Made by a program: the position numbers and the translations under genes. From contig WMBV01000029.1 in NCBI GenBank assembly GCA_017745595.1, positions 1 through 64,000 of the forward strand: a stretch of 64,000 bases of DNA, read 5' to 3'. This DNA is from Bordetella petrii (GTDB lineage: Bacteria > Pseudomonadota > Gammaproteobacteria > Burkholderiales > Burkholderiaceae_B). The notes under the pieces are model-generated. The model was not told the origin of the DNA. It did not search any database and saw only the letters and a list, made by a program, of their open reading frames with translations. The stretch's first letter is position 1, and each line of letters opens with the position of its first letter. Positions 63,171-64,000 of the stretch are shown here, piece by piece.

Positions 63171-64000
63171 ATGTTCAAGAAGTTGCTCGGGCTTACCCTT
63201 GCCTCTTTGACGCTGGCGGCCGGCAATGCCGCCGCGGCGCAATCTGGCGCGCAGGGATATCCGGACAAGCCTGTCAGGATCATCGTTGCGTCCGGTACGG
63301 CCAGCAGCCCCGATTCGATCAGCCGCATCGTCGCGGAAAAACTGTCGGCAAAGTGGGGCCAGCCGGTGGTGATCGAGAACGCGGCCGGCCTGGGCGGCAT
63401 CATCGGCACCGAACGCGCGTCCCGGGCCAACCCCGACGGCTATACCCTGCTGGTAAGTACGATCGGCGCCATGGCGGTGGGCGTCAGCATCATGGACAAC
63501 CTTCCCTACGATCCGGTCAAAGACTTCGAGCCGGTGACCATGATCATGTCCATGCCCAACCTGTTCGTCGTGCACCCCAGCGTGCCGGTCAAGAACCTGG
63601 GCGAGCTCATTACCTATATCAAGCAGAATCCGGGCAAGCTGCGCTACGGGCACCCCGGCATAGGCACGACGCCGCATCTGTCGGCCGAACTGTTGAAGCA
63701 GCTGACCAACATCCAGATGGACGGCATTCCGTACAAGGCCAGTTCTCAGATGACCACCGATTTCCTGGCCGGCCAGTACGAAGTCCTTTTCCATAATGCC
63801 TCGGTGCTGCTGCCCTATGTGCAGTCGGGCAAGGCGACGCTGATGGGCATTACCAGCCCCAAGCGCGTGCCGTCGCTGCCGGATGTGCCCACCGTGGCGG
63901 AAGCCGGGGGCGGCCTGAAGAATTTCGCGGTGCATGCCTGGTGGGGCCTGCATGCGCCCGCCGGCACGCCCGACGCCATCGTGCAGAAAGTCAGTGCCGA
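63171..64000 (+). CDS. Bug/TctC family periplasmic solute-binding protein (partial)
   Basis: The first 276 residues are in the window and the gene runs off the right edge. It has a signal peptide (LGLTLASLTLAAGNAAAAQS), then PDKPVRIIVASGTASSPDSISR, VVIENAAGLGGIIGTERASRANPDGYT and LPYDPVKDFEPVTMI, the Bug landmarks. AAGGAG precedes the ATG. It is the third Bug receptor of the window without transport partners. Confidence 0.92.
   Translation, partial: MFKKLLGLTLASLTLAAGNAAAAQSGAQGYPDKPVRIIVASGTASSPDSISRIVAEKLSAKWGQPVVIENAAGLGGIIGTERASRANPDGYTLLVSTIGAMAVGVSIMDNLPYDPVKDFEPVTMIMSMPNLFVVHPSVPVKNLGELITYIKQNPGKLRYGHPGIGTTPHLSAELLKQLTNIQMDGIPYKASSQMTTDFLAGQYEVLFHNASVLLPYVQSGKATLMGITSPKRVPSLPDVPTVAEAGGGLKNFAVHAWWGLHAPAGTPDAIVQKVSA

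Overview
The window looks like chromosome of a betaproteobacterium of the Bordetella/Achromobacter group (Alcaligenaceae). The evidence is high GC in the housekeeping part, three Bug-type tricarboxylate-binding receptors with neighbouring LysR regulators, a glnA-ntrB-ntrC operon, and an ABC-transporter-type capsule locus with KpsC/KpsS-like Kdo transferases. The species is an inference; Bordetella petrii or a close relative would fit. No rRNA, tRNA or CRISPR array was seen.

Bases 1 to about 27,350 form a capsular polysaccharide locus, visibly less GC-rich than the rest. The left edge is the tail of an IS3-family transposase abutting a truncated polysaccharide pyruvyl transferase gene. A minus-strand operon then reads leftward from 11,287: kpsE-like, an outer-membrane export lipoprotein, a double GT2 glycosyltransferase, kpsM, kpsT, galE, a GT2, a GT4 and the broken pyruvyl transferase. 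To its right lie a DUF1501/DUF1800 exported-protein pair, kpsS with galU, a divergent pgi, kpsC, and rmlBDAC. A plus-strand glycosyltransferase, an LtaS-like phosphoglycerol transferase and an SDR enzyme close the locus. Together these supply UDP-glucose/galactose and dTDP-rhamnose, assemble a chain on a Kdo-linked lipid, and export it through KpsMT, KpsE and the outer-membrane channel. The IS insertion predicts loss of pyruvate decoration.

Bases 27,350 to 50,000 are mostly core functions: dps, oxyR, recG, ridA, an AtuA-type catabolic cluster, fpr, a Fur-box-preceded fbpABC ferric iron transporter, two pirins with a LysR gene, and glnA-ntrB-ntrC preceded by a strong sigma-54 promoter and two NtrC boxes, then hemW and rdgB. 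Bases 50,000 to 58,600 hold a chemoreceptor, a Bug receptor and a LysR/acyl-CoA dehydrogenase/MmgE-PrpD cluster lying between rdgB and rph-yicC, genes that are commonly close together in relatives. Bases 58,600 to 64,000 look accessory: a HigBA-like toxin-antitoxin pair with a clear operator, an orphan winged-helix protein, an AT-rich palindrome-bearing gap, a LysR/MFS pair and the start of another Bug receptor.

A striking layer over the second half is a family of about 24 short palindromic, REP/BIME-like elements. They are always intergenic, mostly paired with 17-30 base spacers, and I found none in the capsule locus. I did not find a clearly new multi-gene system. The best leads are the repeat family, the DUF1800-DUF1501 and LtaS-like genes inside the capsule locus, and the orphan regulator next to the toxin-antitoxin module.
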